Assembly (NCBI GenBank): GCA_034766995.1
Contig: CM068314.1
Location: 12,645,201-12,709,200, forward strand
Source: Acanthacorydalis orientalis
Taxonomy: Eukaryota; Arthropoda; Insecta; Megaloptera; Corydalidae
DNA length: 64,000 nt
Direction: 5' to 3'
A model generated the notes under the pieces. The model saw only the letters and a program-made list of their open reading frames with translations. It searched no databases and was not told the DNA's origin. How positions within the stretch are numbered: position 1 is the first letter of the stretch; the number at the start of each line of letters is the position of its first letter. Shown piece by piece: positions 27,835-40,540 of the stretch. The position numbers and the translations under genes are program-made.

Positions 27835-28630
27835 TAATAGAAATTTTAATCTCAATAAATTTTATTCATTTATTTATTTTCAAAAAGAATTGCTAATTAA
27901 ATATCTTAATAAGTTAACAACGAGATTGAACCGAGTAAAAAATAGAAATATGACGAACTAAATTTTTTGTTTTGTTGGTAAATATTGGTATTTCGTATAA
28001 CAAAATCTCAATTATTTACAATGCTTTTAAAAAATCGGAAACGCCTTTCAAACAATACAAATATCTATTACACTTTTGAATAAACAACTGTTTGTTTTTT
28101 TTTCTATCAACCTTAGAAAAACTTAAAAGTTCAGTATAAGCATAACTTTTAAAGTTTGCTTTAATTCCATCTAAAAATATATTAAAAATTATTACTTACA
28201 AGTAACTATAATACACATTTTTAAAAATATTTTATTTATCGATATAAAATAATGTACTCTCTTCTCTTATATGTAGGACACTACTGTTTATACTTTTAAA
28301 GAATCGTTGATAAGACTGAAAATTATGTAAGATAATTCCTTGTCTATACAAAACTAAAACTATTACTGTAACGATTGAGTGAAAGCAGATTGCGTACAAA
28401 AGAAAAATCATGTTTGGAATGAAATACGAAATAAATGTATTATATTATTCAACATGTATATAAAAGATATATTACACATTTGTGTATATATGAATATTTT
28501 TAAGACATGTTATTGTTTGTTTTTCTTTCAAATTTCATTATTTTTTTTAATTTCAAAATATCCATTTATACCTGATATGTTTTTCTTATAATTTATTGAC
28601 GTACTTGCCCAATATAATATTATAATATTA

Positions 28631-28632
<2 letters not shown>

Positions 28633-28688
<56 letters not shown>
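28633..28688. repeat. (TA)n microsatellite
   Basis: A 56-bp uninterrupted TA run. Confidence 0.95.
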
Positions 28689-28695
<7 letters not shown>

Positions 28696-29438
28696 TTAAA
28701 TTAACTATCAGTGTTTATCGGAAACTAATAGTGGACGTGACGTGGATATTAGAAATAAGGGATTTAATGATAATGAAATTGATTACGCAAAATGATCACG
28801 AAATAGATTAAGAAATGGAGGCGAAACTTCGCCAAAAAATGTGGTATATTTCAATAAAACACGAACTCGGCAATATCCGTATTTTTCTATTAATCCATTA
28901 ATATCTTTATGTACCTTTTTCACGTTCACGATTCTCAATATAAATTTATTATGAAATTCTATTTAAAACTTTTGAAATATTTATTTAATACATTAGATTT
29001 ATTTTGTATATAATTATGATTATGATGACATATTTTTAAATATATACTTAAACGATAAATATAATGAATGTTAAGAATAAAATCTGTGTTTAAAACTATT
29101 ATTCAAGCCTAAATTTCAATCTCTTCAAATTAGAAATGTATTAATTAAGCATAAATATGTACAAATATTGATTATATGTATGATCTTTTAAAATTTTATT
29201 TTAGAAAAATATAAAATACGTAACTTACCTGCTAATTACATACGTCAAACATTTTCAGTGATTTTTTTAAATAAATAATATGCTTATTAAAAGAAATAAC
29301 AATTACTATAAAATATTATAAATAAATATAATAAAATGGTAATTTTTTTGTTTTATTATTATCTTCATATTTTTTTGTTTATTAATAAAAATACCTTTAT
29401 TTAATAAGTTCTGCAAATATTGTCTATATGATGAAAAC

Positions 29439-29488
29439 ACACTCTCGTCACTTTGTCTGCAAGACAGAGTCCATGGTGACGAGAATGT
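29439..29488. other. 50-nt hairpin with an inner stem
   Basis: ACACTCTCGTCAC (29439-29451) pairs with GTGACGAGAATGT (29476-29488), 12 of 13 positions matching. The loop contains its own small stem, GTCT-gca-AGAC. It lies alone in AT-rich DNA about 1 kb downstream of the Ssrp1 3' end. It is short for a miRNA precursor, and I recognise no mature sequence. Confidence 0.3.
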
Positions 29489-30415
29489 TTATCTGATGAC
29501 GAGTGTTTGCTTTGTCAGCTCATAGGTTTCAAGTTTAATTCATTAAGTTTTTTATTTCTATTTTCCCGTTAGTTTTGACAAGTTATATATTAGTTATGTA
29601 ATAACATTTATAAAAATAAGTTTATTCAAATCTACTATTTAATTTTATTATTTGATTAAAACTGTAATATTTATTTTGTTCCATACTGTATATTTTTCCA
29701 TCTTTAATAATTTTTTACTTACTAAATATTTATTTAAATTAAATATAAAAAAAATTTTTTTTGAACTTTGTGGTCCAATAATTTCCTAAATTTTGAACTT
29801 TTTACACAATACTGAAAGCAGTTCCAGACTAAATTTTTTTAAAAAGTAAAAAGGAATATATGACTGAAATTTTGGTATAAATTTCGGCATTTAAAAGGAA
29901 AAAAATAATAACGTAGCTTAAAGTCAGTCAATTTCTGATGATTTTATTTCATTTTTAATTAAAAAATAACGTATTGAATATTATTATTATATTATATATA
30001 AACATGTACATTGACAGAGTCTAAACAATACAAATTAATATAAATCAAACTGAACTAATTATGTATGAAAATAGCAATCTTTTATTAAAAAAAATACATA
30101 ATTTACTATTATCAATGATTATTTGAAATTAGAAATGAAATTAATATTTATATAATAATCTATACATACAACAGTTAATATTTTAACTGAATATATTTAA
30201 GATCAACAATGTCAAAAAATTAATAATAAATGATTTTGAATTAAGTTGAATAACAAAAATGAGAAATATATGTAATTTAATAAACTTAAAAATGTATTTA
30301 AAAATAAAATTCTTATCACATTGTTAGAAGTGTTTGTGGAATTATGTATCATATTTCTTTTAATACATAAACAAAAAGTTACAATTCTAATAACAAAAAT
30401 AAATACTGATTATTT

Positions 30416-33400
30416 TTAATCACTATCAGATGCTTCAGTGGATGGTGGTGTACTTTCAATTTCTTCTTCCTCCTCATCATCATCTTCCTTATCTGATTCC
30501 TCTTTCTTTTTAGATTTTTCATTTGACTAAAATAAAATGCAATGTTTTTTACACATACTTTTTTTAATCTGTAAGAATACTAGTAAAGATACTTACTTTT
30601 TTACCATTACTTTTTTCATTTTTATTGTGTTTTGCTTTTTTCTTTGCTGGTTTTTCAGATCCTGAATCTGAACTACTATCATCACTAACATATTCCTTAC
30701 TTTTATATGCACCGGATTTAATAGGCGAACTAACAGGTGTGGGTTTCTTCACCACCTTTTTATCACTAGTCTTTGCTGGTGTAATATTTGTACTTCCTCC
30801 AGATGCATTATACTCTTTCATAGCTTTATTATATTCTTCTTTTGCATCTTTAGCTTTATTCTCCCATTCCTAAAATTTATAATTATATAAATAATGAACT
30901 ACCATATAAAATTTAATCATCAGCACATACTGATTTATCAACATCTTTCCATAATTCACCAGCTTTCTTTGAAATTTCAGTCACTTTTAAGCCTGGGTAA
31001 TCTGACTTAATTTTTTCTCGACTTTCATTCAACCACAACATAAATGCAGTTGCAGGTCTTTTTGGTTTATTTTCATCCTTTTCTTTTTTAGCTTTTTTCT
31101 TTCTTGGTTGTTCTGACTGTAATATAGATAAATGTGTTTATTTTTCTTACATACAATTATAACATCAATCTTTATCTTAAACTTACAATAGTCTTAGCAG
31201 ATTTTGGTTTTTCTTTCTTTTTTGTTTCCACTATATCTTTCTTCTCCTTTTTAGATGAAGAATCACCAGATTCTGCTTCTGAATCAGAATCTGTATGATT
31301 GCTGTCATATCTATTAGAAAAAAAAAATATATCTTAGAATAATTAATCTATTAACACAATTTATAATTACTCTTAATACTTATTATAAAAAAGATATTTT
31401 ATAATTATTGCTTACTCTTCTGCAACATCACTTTCAACTTGATTAGGATTGAAATCTTCATCTGTACTTTCATCTGAATCTTGTCCATCATCCTCATCCC
31501 GTTCCTCAGCTTCTGCTTTAACACGAGCCAAATATGCATCTGGCTCAGCTTCATTATCTGAATCACCGAAGTCATCTTTGTAATTTGTTTTATCCTTTAT
31601 ACAAAAGAATTAATTACTATTTGGTTCTTTTTTAACACAAATATTTTAACACTAATAATTTATGAAAAATACATTAATTTTTTTCATGAAAAAACTATTG
31701 TTTACTTACACTCTTCCCTCTATTCTTAACATTAAGTTTTTTCGAGCTAATAAAATCAAACAATTTGCCATATTCTTCTTTTTCAATACTACTAAATGTA
31801 TGTGTTGTAGATGATTTCAATTCAATTTCAAAATCAAATGATCTTGTACTACCACCACTACGTGCAAAATTTACAGAGTTAATTTCCTCAAATCTTATAT
31901 GTATTGGTGGTTTATGAACATAAATAAATCCTCTTTCCAAAGGATATAAGTAACCAGCCGCAGCTTTAAATGAACATCCTATGGCAGGAGTTCCTGAATG
32001 CCTATAATAATTGTTATATTGTAAGTAACTATTTAATACGTTATAAATATTTAGCATATAAAATGCTAATCAGAATATCTTACCCTATGAAACCACCAGT
32101 GGAAGTAATTTTTCGATTTATAATAACTTTCATTACTTTACCAAGTACTTCATAAGTTGGTCCTGAAAGTTCTTTTGTTAATTTTCCTTCATATTTGTCT
32201 TTTAATTCTTCCCTAAAAAAGATTGCACAATTTTCAAAATATAATGCACATCAATTATATTATTTACAAGTACTTCAATATTATTTAAAATACAAAAAAA
32301 TAACATACTCAGAAAATGGTAATTCAATCGATGTTTCTTCTTCTTGATTAAACAAAAGAACCAAGAAGTGATATCTTGTTTGACCTTGCTTTATTGGAGG
32401 ATCCAAACTAACGACAAAGAACATTTGTCTAGAATCTTTGTGCGGAAGTAAAAATAAACGAAGAACAGTCGACATAGGTATTTTATAATCAAAAGTTTTA
32501 CCATGAAGTTGGAAAAATGATTGGAATATTTTGATATCATAACGACCACTAAAAAATAATAAAACAAACATGTACTACTCAATTCCTTTCAACACACATA
32601 GAATTTAAATCGAATAAAAACAAACCGTGGTGTAAGACATTGAATTTCTCTGAATATAGCAATTGCATCACCAGATACACTAATTACACTAGCCTTATTC
32701 ATTACTTGTTTATGGAATGCCTCCACAGGATCCATGTCACCAGCCATTTCACTTGTAGGTATGTGGAAACGCATTTCCATTAAGCTCACTGGTGCATCAT
32801 CATTCTAAAAAATTAAATTGTTTATAATATACTTTATCTTAACCCTATCTGGACTTTCAACTCCCATAAACAAGAACTGATATTAAATAATCAATGATTG
32901 TTCTATGCCTGAAATAAACAAATTATTCTAAAATTTACACTTTAAGAGCATTTAATTTTTTTCGAGTTTCAGACGTTATTCTTGTTCATAATAAAAATTA
33001 TATTATTTAATTTTTACTTTTTAATTAATTCAGTAAACAAACAGCATTCAAAGAAAAAAATATAAATTATTAAGTTTTATAATCGAACCTGGTGAAATTC
33101 CATAGTAATTTCATTTTTCCCTGTTGTACACTGTGAAACATGATTTAAAGGTATTTCAAATGCTGTATGACTGCCTACATCAAAACTTAAAACAGATCCA
33201 TTAAACTTTGCTGTACCCCAATTCCACCCTTTCAAACTAAGTTCTTTCTCTAACATATCCTTTTTGTAATTATTCGAAAAGAATTTTGCAATTTTTTCTT
33301 GTTCCTATAATATATAATAAAAATTATGGTTAAACAGTAAGGGAAATATTAATATTTGAATTTTACTATACATACCCCTTCTTTAAAACCTCCAAAACGA

Positions 33401-33676
33401 TGTAATACACCACTTTTAAGGAATACTCGTAAACCCCATGAACCAACAAACCTTTGATAATTCACCAATTCTATGTCACTAGCTGGAATTTGCTCTACTT
33501 TTCCAGTTTTGCTGTTCTTAAATATAATATGCTGATCAGTCATCTTTAATCGCCCAGGAGTCTGTTTTTCATAAAAATATATTACTTTATAACCTTTGTT
33601 ACTGTCCAACTTTATAAACACTTACCATAGCTCCTTTTATTTCAGCTGAAATGTCTGAATACTCTAAAAAATCCAT
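30416..33676 (-). CDS. Ssrp1: FACT complex subunit SSRP1 (HMG-box histone chaperone), 12 exons
   Basis: SSRP1 pairs with Spt16 to form FACT, which loosens and reassembles nucleosomes during transcription and replication in the nucleus. Coding exons, in transcript order: 33676-33626, 33561-33376, 33304-33089, 32804-32626, 32548-32309, 32212-32084, 32001-31710, 31594-31416, 31310-31187, 31116-30931, 30869-30597 and 30526-30416. They sum to 2166 nt (721 aa plus stop) in one unbroken frame, close to the usual family length of about 710-730. The start gives MDFLEYSDISAE, typical of SSRP1. The N-terminal and middle PH-like regions cover about residues 1-430 (motifs GRLKMTDQ, LKGWNWGTAKF, LPHKDSRQMFF, GYLYPLERGFIYVHKPP). 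An acidic stretch covers about 435-510, a Lys-rich linker about 510-548, and the HMG box about 549-616 (KPKRPATAFMLWLNESREK), followed by a Ser/Lys/acidic tail. Borders are GT-AG; the exon 3 donor (GTTCGA) is weak. The gene looks intact. Confidence 0.97.
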
Positions 33677-34029
33677 TTCGACTTATCCCAAAAAAATATC
33701 TTCAAATGTAATAAATAATAAGAAATTCTGACAAGTGTATGAGGTAGTTTACTAATTTAAAGAATCGCCAATAAAATTCTACAGAGACCGCGTTTTTGGT
33801 TAAAAGTGCGTGAAGTTAGCTACTAATCCTCAGACAGTCGAGAACAGTACGTAGATGACTTGTAAATATGTATCGTTACAATTTTTTAAATAAATATATA
33901 TATTTTCAATTAAGTCTGAATAAAATAAAATAAACTGTACTGAGTTTTTACGAACGTATTCAAATAGATTAATTGAAAATAGGTACAATTTGCACTTAAT
34001 TTTTATCAATCACATTTTTTATTGCCAAA
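33677..34029. promoter_or_regulatory. Shared head-to-head promoter between Ssrp1 and Lst8
   Basis: These 353 bp separate the Ssrp1 and Lst8 start codons, which point away from each other. The stretch must hold both 5' UTRs and probably one bidirectional promoter. It is AT-rich with a short GC-richer patch around 33780-33865. I see no convincing TATA box at a sensible distance from either start, which fits broad promoters of housekeeping genes. The layout is seen; shared regulation is inferred. Confidence 0.6.
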
Positions 34030-35327
34030 ATGTCAAATGATGGAACCGGAGCAAATGAACAAGTTATATTTGCTACAGGTGGTTATGACCATACAATAAA
34101 AATATGGCAAGCGCACAGTGGAATTTGTCAACGAACTTGTCAACACATAGATTCTGTATCCTTTTGTGTTAAATACAATATTTTTTCACCAACTAACCTC
34201 ATAACATGTAGCAATATGTAACAGTAAGTTTTAATTAAATACACCTATTCATCATACAAATATATCAGATACAATACACTAGTCTATCAAAATGAAAAAC
34301 ATGTCTGAGAACTATTCCTTAATACCTGTACTAGCAAGTGAATGCTTTAGAAATAACACCAGATAAGCAATTATTAACTGCTGCTGGTTATCAACATATA
34401 CGAATGTATGATTTATGTTCAAGTAATCCTAATCCTGTAATTAATTATGAAGGAGTATCGAAAAATGTTACTGGTGTTGGGTTTCAAGAGGATGGAAAGT
34501 GGATGTATACAGGTGGCGAAGATTGTAGTGCAAGAATATGGGATTTACGATTAAGAAATTGCCAACGGATATTTCAAGTGTCGGCGCCAGTTAATTGTGT
34601 ATTTTTACATCCGAACCAAGCAGAATTAGTTGTAGGAGATCAGAGTGGTGTTATACATTTATGGGATCTTAAAACCGATCATAATGAACAATTAGTAATA
34701 ATGTTTTGTATTGAAATTGTTCTATTATTCATCATAATTTTTCTCTTTAGATTCCTGAACCTGAAGCTTCTATTCAAGATATTGCAATTGATCCTGATGG
34801 AACATACATGGCAGCTGTTAATAATAAAGGACATTGTTATATATGGAGTTTATCTTCTAGTAGTAGTGAAGAACCTACTAAATTAAATCCTAAACATAAA
34901 ATTGATGCTCATAAGCGTTATGCTTTAAGATGTAAATTTAGTCCTGACTCATCGTACGTACTCTATGAATTCAAATACTAATTTGGTTTTCTCTTTTAAC
35001 AAATAATATTTCAGATTATTAGTAACAACTTCAGCAGACCAATCAGCAAGAGTATGGAAAACATCTGATTTTTCATTAGTACAGGAATTAAAACATGATT
35101 ACCAAAGATGGGTGTGGGATGCAGCCTTTAGTGCGGATTCACAGTATATTTTCACTGGTAAAATTATTATTAAAAAAAATTGTTTCAATAATAATGAAAT
35201 ATTATTTTTAGCATCATCAGATTGTTATGCAAGATTGTGGAATGTAGAAACTGGTCAGATGGAGAGAGAATATCTTGCACATCAAAAAGCAGTAACAGCA
35301 CTAGCATTTAGAGATGAAATTGTATAA
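34030..35327 (+). CDS. Lst8: Target of rapamycin complex subunit Lst8 (WD40 protein), 5 exons
   Basis: Lst8 is a seven-bladed WD40 propeller that binds the TOR kinase domain and stabilises TORC1 and TORC2, which link growth to nutrients and insulin signals in the cytoplasm and at lysosomes. Exons are 34030-34155, 34335-34694, 34751-34953, 35015-35157 and 35212-35327. They total 948 nt, giving 315 aa; human mLST8 is 326. The protein is very close to animal orthologues: [20 protein letters not shown] at the start, then [74 protein letters not shown] and [15 protein letters not shown]. The last repeat ends [15 protein letters not shown] just before TAA. All introns are GT-AG. Two AATAAA signals follow at 35482 and 35496. 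The frame is intact. Confidence 0.97.
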
Positions 35328-35481
35328 AAATTAATTTATATTAGTTGAAATTAAATATATTACATATGAAAATTAATTATTTATCTATTTATTTTGCAGG
35401 ATTCATTAAACACATTCAAGACTCATTCATAAGACAATCATTTGTTACATATTTATTAGTGTATCATAAAATTCATTAATG

Positions 35482-35501
35482 AATAAATTTTTTTTAATAA
35501 A
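35482..35501 (+). terminator. Polyadenylation signals of Lst8
   Basis: Two AATAAA hexamers lie at 35482-35487 and 35496-35501, about 155 and 169 bp after the Lst8 stop codon. Either could direct 3' end formation. They lie only about 50-75 bp from the opposing allantoinase signal. Confidence 0.6.
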
Positions 35502-35552
35502 AATATCAGTCATCAATGATCTAATCAAGTATTAGAGAGAACATTGTCTTAT

Positions 35553-35558
35553 TTTATT
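35553..35558 (-). terminator. Polyadenylation signal of allantoinase
   Basis: A minus-strand AATAAA lies about 18 bp beyond the allantoinase stop codon (stop at 35578-35576). With the Lst8 signals it implies very close or overlapping convergent 3' ends. Confidence 0.5.
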
Positions 35559-35575
35559 TAATTCATCACATATAG

Positions 35576-37737
35576 TTAAGAATCAATTAATAATTTTCCT
35601 GTTGGTTCTATAAAACTACCATTTTCAAATATAACCTTTCCCCTTATTACTGTTTTATGAACTTTTCCTTTTAATTCTTTTCCTAAATATGGTGTGACCT
35701 GTAATAATTGAATAATAATAATGAATAATATATATATATATATATTTTGAAATAAATTACTTTTTACCTTATTTTTAAAATATATGGAAGGCTCTTCAAT
35801 TACAAATGATTCATATGGATTCCAAATAACTAAATCTGCATCATAACCAATTGATAACTTTCCTTTCCTTTTATCTAAACCACTTAATTTAGCAGGATTT
35901 TCACTCATTAAACGAACAATGTCATGAAAACTAAAGTTACGCTTTTGTGCTTCAGTCCAAAACAATGGAAGACCTAAAATAAAAGTATTATTTTCCAATA
36001 TACTTGGATGTGTAAAATCAATGTGTGTATACATCTAATTTAAAGTGAAAACTAAAAAATTAAGAATTACCAAATTGTACTGATGATATTCCACCCCATG
36101 CTTTTAAAAAGTCACCATATCTGATATCTTCTGGATCTGTTAAAAACTTTAAATCTGCAGTACATGGTGAATGATCAGATACAACTAAATCAATTATTCC
36201 CTCTTTTAAAGCATCCCAAAGTAATTCCTGAATTATAAATAAACGATTTTAGTTAGGTATTTTATATAAATAAAAAGCTGTTGTAATCCCTCATATGAAT
36301 AAATGAAATATTTGCCTTGTTTGCAGAATTTCGAATTGGTGGACAACATTTATACTGTGTAGCTTTGTCTGGTATTGATTCAGAATTCAATGTTAGGTAA
36401 TGGTGACAAGTTTCAACTGTTAAATTTGAATGTGATTGTTTATGTTTCCGGATTACTGGAATTGCATCAGCTGCAGAAAGATGTACAATATGACAACGAA
36501 CACTGTTTAACAGATACAGAAATATAAAGTAATGAATTTAATTTTATTGACTGTAAAATATTTACTTGTAATTTTGACACAGCTCTGTAACTAATTTCAC
36601 TGCTTCGACTTCCCAGTTTGCTGGACGTGTTTGTAGAAATGTATCATATTTATAAGGGCTTCCTAAAAAAATGTATCGTATCAATAAAATAACACATACT
36701 AAAATTTTGATATATTCACCTGTAACATTAGTAGGATTTTCTATTTCAGCATGAAACTAGAAAAATAAAATAAACATAAATCATACATCTTAATAAAGTG
36801 AATATATAGTCTATTTATTAAATGATGCTGATAAGATATGTTACCAATAAGACAGCATTAGTTCCTTGTAGTTCTTTTAAAGCTGCTTCAATTTGTTTAC
36901 GATTAACATTCGGAAAGTCATCAATTCCACTAGGACACAGAAAGCATTTGAAGCCAACTACACCAGCTGTTACTAAATTTTTTATTTGTTTCTAGAATAA
37001 TAAAGAAAATTATTATAACAATCGTATTTTATTGATGGTTTGCAGTAAATGCTTTCTTATTACTCCTTTGTGAACACACATTCAAACATCTAACAATTAT
37101 ATATTTTTTAATGCATTCATTTTTATTATTTTTTAATTATATTAAATATTTTAAACCTCATTTCCAGGAATAACACCACCCCAAAATGCAACATCTACAT
37201 AAGTTTTTCCCTTAGCAGTTTCGATTTTTGTTTGGAAATTTTCAACATTGGTGGTAGCTGGTATCGAGTTCCTTAAAAAAATTAACTTCAATTTAAAAAA
37301 AAATATATTTTTTTAAATTATATATATATATGTAATTTTTATTAAAATTATATAAATATATTTTTAAAAAATACTAACAATGGCATATCCACAATGGTTG
37401 TAATACCTCCTGCTGCAGCTGCTTTAGTTGCTGTTACATATCCTTCCCATTCAGTTCGACCTGGTTCATTAACATGAACATGCGAGTCCACAATACCAGG
37501 CATTATTGTCAAATTTCCCATATCAAAAATCTATCATTTAAGAATATATATTTAGATTATTTCACAAAATAAATCATTATTGATATTTACCTGTACACCA
37601 TTATTACTGAAATTTTTAAGATTTTCTCCTGTAAGAATATTATCAATTTTTCCAAGTGTATTTACTAAAATACCAGCTTCTTCAACTTTATTTTCAAATA
37701 CTACATTATTGCTTTTATATAATTTGAATCCTTCCAT
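35576..37737 (-). CDS. Allantoinase (amidohydrolase of purine breakdown), 10 exons
   Basis: Allantoinase hydrolyses allantoin to allantoate, a late step in uric acid degradation. Exons, in transcript order: 37737-37591, 37530-37379, 37271-37157, 36991-36845, 36756-36720, 36662-36566, 36502-36316, 36227-36071, 35973-35768 and 35698-35576. They total 1368 nt, giving 455 aa, normal for the family. The binuclear metal site is complete: H66 and H68 ([17 protein letters not shown]), the Lys expected to be carboxylated at K153 (GVVGFKCF), H189 (FHAE), H239 ([13 protein letters not shown]) and D312 (VSDHSP). The C-terminus carries the usual amidohydrolase motifs [15 protein letters not shown] and [11 protein letters not shown]. 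Exon 5 is only 37 nt. Intron 7 has a GC donor (AAG|GCAAAT at 36316/36315); all others are GT-AG. I see no peroxisomal C-terminal signal. Dihydropyrimidinase is the nearest alternative, but motif spacing and length favour allantoinase. Confidence 0.95.
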
Positions 37738-39721
37738 TTTATATGATGAACTAAAAAATATGTATTCTATAAATTATTGGACTTTGAGATTCTTTGCCCT
37801 TTGGTTATATATTAGATTATTTATCTAGTAATGCAATATTAAATGGATTGTACATATGTAATGCATACCATTTTTCAGTAATAAATAAAATATTTATTAT
37901 TAATAAGAGACATAACGAATATTGTACCATTTTTAGTTATTTAAAATTACCTAGACAATAAATGTATTAATGAACATTAAAGAAGTCATTTCGATATCAT
38001 CTTTTGTAATAAAATACCGTTTTTTTAGAACATAAAAAAGAAATAATCTTTTCAACCGCAGATAAAAACAGTTATTTTGACTGTCACAAAAACTACACGT
38101 GTTAGCAGTGGCGTGCGAAAAATATTTTATTAATAAAGCTTTGATATTTGTTTACAAAAAAGTTCTTTTCATTTTAAAGGATTTATTTACAATTAAAGCA
38201 ATTTATTTATTTTACAGTTGTTGCATATTCTATTTGTAAAATTCAATTTCAATAAAATCCATTATGTCCATAGTGTGCAATAAGTATTGTTTAATGAAAT
38301 AATCTATACTGGCTGTTTGTGTTTAATTTACCAATAACTTTTTTTTTATTTTACCAACATTAATATTTAAGTTGTACATTGTCATTAATTTGAATTGAAT
38401 ATTAATCAGTTAAATGATTTTTTCAAATCCCGATCGGGCTTCGATATTTAACTATTCTGAATGTTTCTCTCACAAGAGTGGGTTAAAAAAACATTTAAAT
38501 ATAAGAAGTAGTGGTGTAGCTATAGAGAATTCAATTTGGAAAGATTTAGATTTTTCTATACCATGATACTCTTAATATGATGGCGTCGGCACCAAAATAG
38601 ACACAAGTAACAATCAAAAATGATCAATAAGTATTTAAAGAACATTTTGACCAAACAAATTTTGTAGTTTGTGGTGTCAAAAAATAATTAATGGGTTAGA
38701 ATTTTTCGTCATTCGTCTAAAACACATATACATATATCTATTTGTTACATTTTAAATTATGTAAAATATGTAATTCTTTTACACCTAAGGATTTTATTTT
38801 ATTGCATTCATTTTTAGTTATTCTTAATTTTATCTTATCAAAAAACATTTTCGTAAAATATCTGAATGCTACTATAAATTGTTTTGCATTTTTTATCGAA
38901 AATTTAAAATAAATAAATATTAAATGGTACTCTGGGTAAGATATAATAAAACAGAAAAAAACGGTAATACTTGGTTCATAGCTTTACTCAGTGTTCCTTT
39001 ATACGTTTATAGATGGCAGTGTAGCAGAATGTATACACTACATGACGTAACATATTGCAACTTTAATGCGAAAAAGGTGAAAAACGGGCAAATTATGCCA
39101 TCATTTATCTATTACGAATTTAAAATTATATTAATTTTTTCTAAAATTTGAATATAAATAATACAATTTAAAAAAAACATAACATCAGTTTCAGATTTTA
39201 AAAATATATTTCTGAAACTTAAATAATGATTTCAATTACATTACTATTATTTTTAATAACAATACTAATTTTTTAAAAAAAGACTTCTTATTTTTTTCAT
39301 TGAAACTAATTGTATTTATTACTTTTTATATTAAGCAATTATTTTTTCACTAGAAAGTATTGTGCTTATCAGAAAAGTATTATTAATAAATGGATATTTA
39401 ATTAAAAAATATTAAAATAATTTATATAATTATTTTATTGCTATAGTGATTTTAATAATAGTAACGATCGGTATGTAAATCAAAATAAAATTTGTACTAA
39501 TATTTATGTTTCTTATCCTAACGAAAAAATTATAACACAGTTCTAATAATGTGGCTCAATTCATTTTACAAATTCATTTTTCTCTCTCTAAGAACCATAC
39601 GAATTTTATTTGGTCAAAAATGGATTTCCGAAGGTAAGAATTTTCTGTATATTGGCGCTCTGAAGATGATGGCTTAAACATTTAAATAAACAAGTAAATT
39701 GTGAAAGAAAACATGTACACA

Positions 39722-39783
<62 letters not shown>

Positions 39784-40013
39784 TTAAAGATAATAAGGGA
39801 GAGGGGATTAAAATGTTTCTTATAAGAAAGGGCCATTCAGACATTAGGATTGAGTAGCAAATCAATAATACTGTGTGCATTTTAATAGAAAATTGGAAGA
39901 ACACCTATTTTGAACGAATATAGTATTGCAGTTAATTAATGTTTTATGAATTTAATTTAAATTATTATCATAAAAAAATGTATATAAACTTAAAGCTATT
40001 AACTAATATTAAA

Positions 40014-40054
<41 letters not shown>

Positions 40055-40363
40055 GTAAAGAAAAATATTTTTTAATAAAAATATTTTTTGAACATTACAT
40101 ATCTCATATTATAATATCGTTTCAAGTGAAAATATTTTCATTAAATAGTGGATCAAAAATATCATAAAGCATTAGAAAATGTACAAAATGCTCTTATTTG
40201 AAAATGTTATTTGTATTACTTATAATATATTTGAAATTTATTATTTTAATAAATCAATACCTTTATGTTTTGCTCGATATTTTAGTTCTATTATCATTTT
40301 AAACATTTTTGAAGTAGAAATTATTGTATTAACTACAACATAATAGATATCTTTTAAAAGATA

Positions 40364-40394
<31 letters not shown>

Positions 40395-40540
40395 TTAATT
40401 TATTGCTCTCCATTAGTTTTATTAAAAAAATAAACACAAATCGAACACTCGCCATTGAAAAATAATCAACGTAGTATATATATATTATGTAATAAATGCA
40501 CAGAAAGATGGTGAATACGAATAAAAAAGCAACATTGAAC
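37738..40540. other. AT-rich intergenic stretch upstream of allantoinase
   Basis: The first few hundred bases should contain the allantoinase promoter and 5' UTR; no clear core element is visible. A 75-codon plus-strand open frame at 38924-39151 is unrecognised. The segment 38540-38700 resembles 23515-23645, pointing to a low-copy dispersed repeat. Long (TA)n tracts lie at 39726-39781 and 40017-40050. Confidence 0.35.
39726..39781. repeat. (TA)n microsatellite
   Basis: A 56-bp uninterrupted TA run. It produces spurious Tyr-Ile open frames on the minus strand. Confidence 0.95.

Larger units (their letters stand above)
27840..30415. other. AT-rich intergenic stretch downstream of Ssrp1
   Basis: Mostly A/T sequence holding a long (TA)n tract (28633-28688), a small unique patch at 28700-28880, and the hairpin at 29439-29488. 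The proximal few hundred bases must include the Ssrp1 3' UTR. I see no further exon. Confidence 0.4.

Noticed and set aside
28820..28836. GGCGAA/TTCGCC mini-hairpin
   Set aside because: A six-base stem with a two-base loop is expected by chance at this scale.
30625..30873. 82-codon plus-strand frame over Ssrp1
   Set aside because: It is the complement of Ssrp1 exon 11; the minus-strand exon explains the sequence fully.
35399..35434. Possible extra Lst8 last exon after TTTGCAG at 35399
   Set aside because: Splicing from GAAATT|GTATAA to this acceptor would keep a frame of about 10 residues, but the unspliced end FRDEIV already matches the normal Lst8 C-terminus.
37580..37828. 82-codon plus-strand frame over allantoinase exon 1
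   Set aside because: Antisense shadow of a well-supported exon.
38924..39151. 75-codon plus-strand frame starting MVLWVRYNKT
   Set aside because: No family resemblance, no splice borders, and it ends in AT-rich translation.
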